This document shows positions 19,893-24,277 of a stretch of DNA of 24,277 nt, one piece after another. This DNA comes from an uncultured Victivallales bacterium (GTDB lineage Bacteria > Verrucomicrobiota > Lentisphaeria > Oligosphaerales > JAFGRS01), in contig CAILKC010000380.1 of NCBI GenBank assembly GCA_903834675.1, positions 1 to 24,277 of the forward strand, given 5' to 3'. The first letter of the stretch is position 1. Each line of letters starts with the position of its first letter. The notes beneath the pieces are model-generated. The model was not told the origin of the DNA and did no database searches. It saw only the letters and a list, made by a program, of their open reading frames with translations. The position numbers and the translations under genes are program-made.

Positions 19893-19974
19893 GCCGCGCA
19901 CGAAGCTTTTTCATTCTGGCCGGCACTGCGGCGCCGCACACGCCGTGTTTCCTCTGTTCTGTGCTTTCCGCCGC

Positions 19975-21888
19975 TCACGCCCTGTCGTCTGCCACTGTTG
20001 GCGCGGCACTGCCAGATATCGGCGGCTCCGATACATCCGCATGTTCCTGACTGGCGGGCGTTGCCGCGACTGTGTCGGCAGGGGGTGGGGGCACGTCGCT
20101 CTCGGAGGGCGCTGGGACCGAGGCAGACGCCCCCGTATCAAGTTGCTTCTCTGGCTGGGGTGGCGTCTCAATGCTAGCCTTGGCAAAGGCCTCGTCGAAG
20201 ACGTTGCCCACGGCGACGAGGTCATCTCCTGGCCGCAGATCGGAGTTGGTAGTGCGCATGCTGTCCATGTCGGCAGCGTAGGCGGTATCCTCCGAAGCGT
20301 CCTTGAGGCTCAAGCCTATGCGACGTTCCTCCGCGTCGATCTTTACCACCCGAGCTTTGACCGGGTCGCCGACGTTCACCACGTCCCGAACGCGGTTGAC
20401 GCGTTCGCCTGATAGTTGAGAGATGTGAATGAGCCCGTCCACGCCATTAGCAAGCTCAACAAAGGCCCCAAATGAGGCGAGTTTGGTGATTTTACCCTCG
20501 ACCACATCCCCGACATGGTAGTGCTGCTCGATGCTTGACCATGGGTCGTCCATAAGCTGCCGCATACCCAGAGAAATGCGCTGCTGGGCTGGATCGATAT
20601 CCAAGATGACAGCCTCGACCTCTTGCCCCCGCTGTAGGACTTCGCTGGGGTGGTTTATCTTGCGGGTCCAGCTCATGTCGCTCACGTGGATCATGCCATC
20701 GATGTCGTCCTGGATCTGAACAAATGCACCATAGCTGGTCATGTTGCGCACTTTGCCGACGATCTTGGTCCCCTTGGGGAACTGCTGAGCGATGAGTTCC
20801 CACGGGTTTGCCAAGGTCTGACGGAGGCCAAGGCTGATCTTGCGGGCGTCCTTCTGAACGTCCAGCACGACCGCCTCTACTTCGTCCCCGACCTGCAGCA
20901 CGTCGCTGGCGCGGTTTATCTTCTTTGTCCAGCTCATCTCGGATACGTGGATCAAACCTTCAATGCCCTCCTCCAGCTCTACAAATCCACCATAGGGCAT
21001 CACGTTGACCACCCGCCCCTTGACTCTCGAAGACACGGGATACTTAACATCGACAGTGTCCCACGGATTGCCTTCTTTCTGCTTAAGGCCAAGGCTGACA
21101 CGATGGCGCTCGCGGTCTACGTCCAGAATCATCACATCTATTTCCTGGCCGACCTTGACGATTTCACTTGGGTGGTTGACACGGCCCCATGACATGTCCG
21201 TTATGTGCAGCAGGCCGTCCATACCACTCAAGTCGACGAACGCACCGAAGTCCGTGATATTCTTGACTGTACCGCGGCGAATCTCATTAGGTTTCAACTC
21301 GGAGAGCAGCCTGGCTCTCTGCTCGGCCCGCGCCTCCTCGAGCAGTTCTCGCCGCGAAACGACGATATTGCGTCGGTCTGGATTGATCTTGAGGATCTTG
21401 AAGTCTTCTTCCTTGCCGACGTAGTCGTCTAGGTTGCGCACGGGCCCGAGATCAACCTGGGATCCCGGCAAGAACGCCTCTACTCCTACGTCCACGATAA
21501 GGCCACCCTTGACGCGGTGGCGCACCATGCCGCGGATGTTGCCGCCCTCTTTGTAGTTCAGAACAATGTTATCCCAAGCCTTCTGCAGCTCGGCTTTCCG
21601 GACGCTCAGGACAGGCATGCTGTCTTCGTCTTCGATCTCCTCGATGTACACGTCAACTGCCTGCCCGACGGCGAGGCTAGCCCAGTCCCTGAACTCCTCA
21701 CGGTCAACGAAGCCCTCAGCCTTGTAGCCAATGTCTAGGAGTACGCCGTTGTCGCGCTTTTCCGCGACTTTACCACTGATGATCCGCCCTTCTTGGAAGG
21801 TCGACTTTGCGGTCTGCTCAAGCAATTGCTCCATGCTGGGCATATTGTCGAGCTCTACGTTGCCGGGTTTGCTGCTGTTTGTTACCAT
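19975..21888 (-). CDS. rpsA: 30S ribosomal protein S1
   Basis: S1 binds mRNA and helps the small subunit start on structured messages. The 637-residue product (from ATG 21888) has six S1 domains, at about 34-100, 116-185, 203-272, 288-360, 375-447 and 462-532. Domains 3 to 6 show the typical GxVxxxxxFGAFVxL...GLIHxSxxS pattern. A tail of about 100 residues rich in Pro, Ala, Ser and acidic residues follows and is probably disordered; E. coli S1 is 557 residues. The ATG at 21888 follows GAGGTACTAGAG. A GTG at 21930 and an ATG at 21843 are alternatives. It stands alone ahead of the tRNA-Thr promoter. Confidence 0.95.
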   Translation of the reverse strand: MVTNSSKPGNVELDNMPSMEQLLEQTAKSTFQEGRIISGKVAEKRDNGVLLDIGYKAEGFVDREEFRDWASLAVGQAVDVYIEEIEDEDSMPVLSVRKAELQKAWDNIVLNYKEGGNIRGMVRHRVKGGLIVDVGVEAFLPGSQVDLGPVRNLDDYVGKEEDFKILKINPDRRNIVVSRRELLEEARAEQRARLLSELKPNEIRRGTVKNITDFGAFVDLSGMDGLLHITDMSWGRVNHPSEIVKVGQEIDVMILDVDRERHRVSLGLKQKEGNPWDTVDVKYPVSSRVKGRVVNVMPYGGFVELEEGIEGLIHVSEMSWTKKINRASDVLQVGDEVEAVVLDVQKDARKISLGLRQTLANPWELIAQQFPKGTKIVGKVRNMTSYGAFVQIQDDIDGMIHVSDMSWTRKINHPSEVLQRGQEVEAVILDIDPAQQRISLGMRQLMDDPWSSIEQHYHVGDVVEGKITKLASFGAFVELANGVDGLIHISQLSGERVNRVRDVVNVGDPVKARVVKIDAEERRIGLSLKDASEDTAYAADMDSMRTTNSDLRPGDDLVAVGNVFDEAFAKASIETPPQPEKQLDTGASASVPAPSESDVPPPPADTVAATPASQEHADVSEPPISGSAAPTVADDRA

Positions 21889-22194
21889 GGGTGCTCTAGT
21901 ACCTCGATTGTCCTCCCCGCAGGCGAACACAACACCAGGAAATGGGCCTGGATGAGGCCGATTGTGGCCACCGTGCCGCTACAGGACCGAACCGTGTACC
22001 TTAGTGAGTGCATCGTCGGGGCGCAAGTGCTTTGGACCGCAAAATGTAATGGGTCAGGAGCCGTGACAGAACCGAGTAGGGATGGAACTCGTCGTGGGTG
22101 AGGGCAAGCGGAGGGGGCTGGGCGTCTGGGTAGCCGACGGAATCGGCGACGTGGTCCGTGCGCTTCTGACGGATGTAGCTGGTCAGATGGAGTG
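21889..22194 (-). other. Spacer between rpsA and the insertion sequence
   Basis: This 306-base stretch must hold the rpsA leader and promoter unless the insertion element supplies one. I found no convincing -35/-10 pair. The rpsA-proximal part has a second purine-rich run (GGGGAGGA) ahead of the chosen ribosome binding site. The distal part contains a possible gene remnant, listed separately. Confidence 0.4.
22001..22194 (-). pseudogene. Possible 3' remnant of a gene cut by the insertion sequence
   Basis: A minus-strand frame stays open from the presumed element edge to a TAA at 22003-22001 and has a rather coding-like third-base pattern. Its product includes THDEFHPYSVLSRLLTHYIL, which I cannot assign to a family. 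The frame continues into the presumed insertion sequence, so it may also belong to that element or be a chance opening. Confidence 0.25.
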
Positions 22195-24277
22195 GTAATC
22201 TGATTTTCGTGTTCTTGTGAATAGTTCTCTGCGGTGAAGGAAGGGCTGCGCGCAATGCTGGGGAGCTATAGAAACAGAATACCATTTGATTAGGCCGAAT
22301 GGGTAAGGATGAAGCAGGCGATTTGCAGCGGAGACGGCCTGGCGCGGAGTCGGGCGCGCAGGGCGCGGGTCAGTCCGGCCTGTTGCTTGCGGAGGTCGGC
22401 CAGGGTCGCGTCGAGCAGCTTCGGATCGACTCGCGACAGGCGTACGGTGAGGCTTTCGCAGCCGTCGAGCAGCAGCTCGAAGTAGCGGGGGTTGTCGAGG
22501 TTTGCAACCAGGGTGGTGTCGGGCAGGATGCGGTTGAGGTAGGCCTCCCCCGGCCGCCTCCCGGTGCGCTTGCACCCCTGGCGGTTGAGGCTGCGGAAGA
22601 ACCTCTCCAAGATGTTGTTGGTACGCTGGGGCTGAAGCGTTCGGGATCCCTGTGGGGTCTGCACGCAGATGGGGTCGGCGAAGAGCATCGGTCGGTACGT
22701 GTCGATCTGCGCGAGCATGGCGCTGAACTCATTGCGGGCCATGAGCGTCCGGTCGGCTCGAAGCGGCTCGCAGAAGCGCTCAACGTTGCGTTCGATCGTC
22801 GTGATCGGCACCTTGGCCCCCGCGTCGTTCAGTCCCTGTCCAGCTCCCGGCTCAGCGAGGCGCATGGCGCGTCTCAGCTGGTCGAAGACCTTTGCTCTCT
22901 CTTCCACGGCGTCCGCCGCTGCTGCGAGAGCAGGGTCGGAGCACACGGGCAGCAGCAGTTCGACGAGGCGTTTGCAGAGCTGGCGCTCATGGGGTTCGAG
23001 CGGCGCGGCATGGTGCAGCGCTTGTGCGGCAGCCGACACGGCTTGGACCTGACGGAAGAACAGCAAGTGTGGCCGGTCGAAGGGGAAGCCGCAGCCGTCA
23101 CCCTGGTGCTCGGCGTCCAGAACCGAGGCCACGAATGCCCCGATCACCGCGGGGCAGGGCAAGGCACAGGCAGGCTCGATGTTGGCGCTGCCGCTTTCGA
23201 TGGCATGCAGCAGTTTCTCCAGCGCCTCGGCGTGGGCGCTCACCTCGTCGCACAGTTCGCGCTGCAGACGCCTGAGTTCGGCCTTGACCCCATGGTAGCG
23301 GAGGCGCTTGCGGATCGTGTCGTAGTCCTGCCCCATGAGGTCCTTGCCGAGATCGCGCAGGAAGTGGAAGTGGCAGATGAACACCGGCGTACCGGAAAAC
23401 TCGGTGGCGACCGCCGCGAGGATGCCTCTGGACATGTCGCAACTCACCGCCGCCGGTGCCCCCGAACTGGCGCCGTAGGTCGCGCAAGAAGGCGCCGATC
23501 TGGTCGGCACTTTCGCTGGGAACCTTGGCGTTGAGCAGGACGAAGCCGCTGACCTCGTCGATCCCGGTCAGCAGGTGTGCGCTGCCGCCTTTACAGGTCG
23601 AATCGAGGTGCAGGATGTATCCCCCCGCCGTCTGCAGGCACTGGCGCAGGCGCGGCGCGGCTTCGGCATGGGCGATGCCGAGACTGACGACGAAGCGCGC
23701 CACAAGTTCGCGCACTTCGCTCGGCGAGATCGTGACATTGCGCCGCGCCAGTTCGGCGACCGTTTCCTCGGCCGTGCGACAGCGCCGGAGCACCTCTTCG
23801 CCGACGAAGACCATGATGTCGTAGCCGAACGTGCGGTTCGGGCCCACCAAGGCGGCCAGTTCGGCGCTGCGGAACACCGGCGAGTCGGCACAGCGGTCGC
23901 AGTAGAGTACGGTCTCATGGGCGACGAACCGGCCCAGGTGCAGCGTGGACGGACGCCGGGTCTGCGTCTTCCAGACCTTCAACCCGGCGCCGCAGTGCGG
24001 ACAGCTCTCGAGCTCGCAGCGAAAATGCAACTGCGGCACGACCGCGAACAGCGCCGCCGCTGACGAGCCGACCGCCAGGCGGACCAAGGCATCTCTCAGG
24101 GCAAGCACGACGGCGAACCCGCCGGCCGTTTTTTTTGGCTCTTCTGGGATTCTTGTGGGTAGAAATCGTGCCTGGAAGTGCTGATTTGGCGGGGTTGACG
24201 GGCCTCTGGCCGTGACTAAGTCGGATGGGTTTCTCGCACGGACTTCTGTAAGCGTCAGCACTGCAATGTGATATTAC
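22195..24277 (-). mobile_element. Insertion sequence with DDE transposase
   Basis: A single transposase reading region fills this end of the window. Reading inward from both edges, GTAATCTGATTTT (from 22195) and GTAATATCACATT (from 24277, minus strand) share the first five bases and about 13 of the first 23, so they may be imperfect terminal repeats. The right end coincides with the window edge, so the true limit and any target duplication cannot be seen. The segment looks richer in GC than the ribosomal genes, consistent with recent transfer. The family was not identified. Confidence 0.55.
22290..24261 (-). pseudogene. DDE transposase, frameshifted
   Basis: The first frame runs from GTG 24261 and has a C4 zinc finger (CPHC...CDRC), then LHLDSTCKGGSAHLLTGIDE with the first catalytic Asp. 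The second frame carries SCDMSRGILAAV with the second Asp, FICHFHFLRDLGKDL, and NNILERFFRSLNRQGCKR with the likely catalytic Glu, ending at TAA 22290. The frames join at a run of five Gs (plus strand CCCCC, 23459-23463). Removing one G gives QFGAPAAVSCDMSRG and one protein of about 656 residues. The D, CxH and E spacing recalls the Mutator/ISL3 type of DDE enzymes, but the family is not certain. Causes could be inactivation, a homopolymer sequencing error or, less likely, programmed shifting. Confidence 0.8.

Noticed and set aside
22021..22060. An rpsA promoter around TTGCGC and TAAGGT
   Set aside because: Only three of six bases match in each box, so it is not better than chance.
23459..23463. 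Programmed ribosomal frameshift in the transposase
   Set aside because: The required shift is +1 (or -2) at a G run, without the A-rich slippery site and stem usual for insertion sequences. A one-base insertion or read error is simpler.
22299..23534. A 411-codon plus-strand open frame opposite the transposase
   Set aside because: It lies antisense to a clear transposase in GC-rich DNA, where antisense frames often stay open, and its product has no recognisable domain.

Overview
The window is a bacterial core-genome segment. For almost its whole length every gene lies on the minus strand, so it reads right to left: rpsA, tRNA-Thr, tuf, rpmG, tRNA-Trp, secE, nusG, rplK, rplA, rplJ, rplL, rpoB, rpoC, rpsL, rpsG, fusA, rpsJ, rplC, rplD, rplW, rplB, rpsS. 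This is the tuf-secE-nusG / rplKAJL-rpoBC / str / S10 run of a bacterial chromosome, joined without interruption. The organism is probably a member of, or close to, the PVC superphylum, perhaps a planctomycete. I infer this mainly from the EF-Tu switch I region, which lacks the usual RGITI and reads [13 protein letters not shown]. That resembles planctomycete EF-Tu as I remember it. Other hints are the divergent EF-G and the style of RpoB and RpoC. The placement was not tested by a search.

Right end (about 22195-24277): an insertion sequence with a zinc-finger DDE transposase. One extra G in a five-G run breaks it into two frames. It sits about 300 bp upstream of rpsA and looks GC-richer than the core genes. 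A short open stretch between it and rpsA (22001-22194) may be the 3' remnant of a gene the element cut.

Middle (about 6.6-22 kb): ribosomal protein S1 with a long disordered tail, then a good sigma70-type promoter driving tRNA-Thr(GGT) and tuf. After these come L33, tRNA-Trp(CCA), SecE, NusG, L11, L1, L10, L7/L12 and the two large RNA polymerase subunits. A strong hairpin lies between rplL and rpoB, in the place where other bacteria have an attenuator or processing site.

Left part (1-6.5 kb): the str cluster (S12, S7, EF-G, but no tuf) runs straight into the S10 cluster (S10, L3, L4, L23, L2, S19). The window ends where rplV (L22) should be, and no convincing L22 can be read there.

The genes make one working set: translation elongation, protein export, transcription elongation and RNA polymerase. 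No wholly new system is visible. The points of interest are unusual residues at sites that are normally near-invariant: Asn at the RpoB position equivalent to E. coli His526, Arg88 in S12, Asp at the EF-G position equivalent to E. coli His583, a rewritten EF-G domain IV loop, and the EF-Tu switch I.
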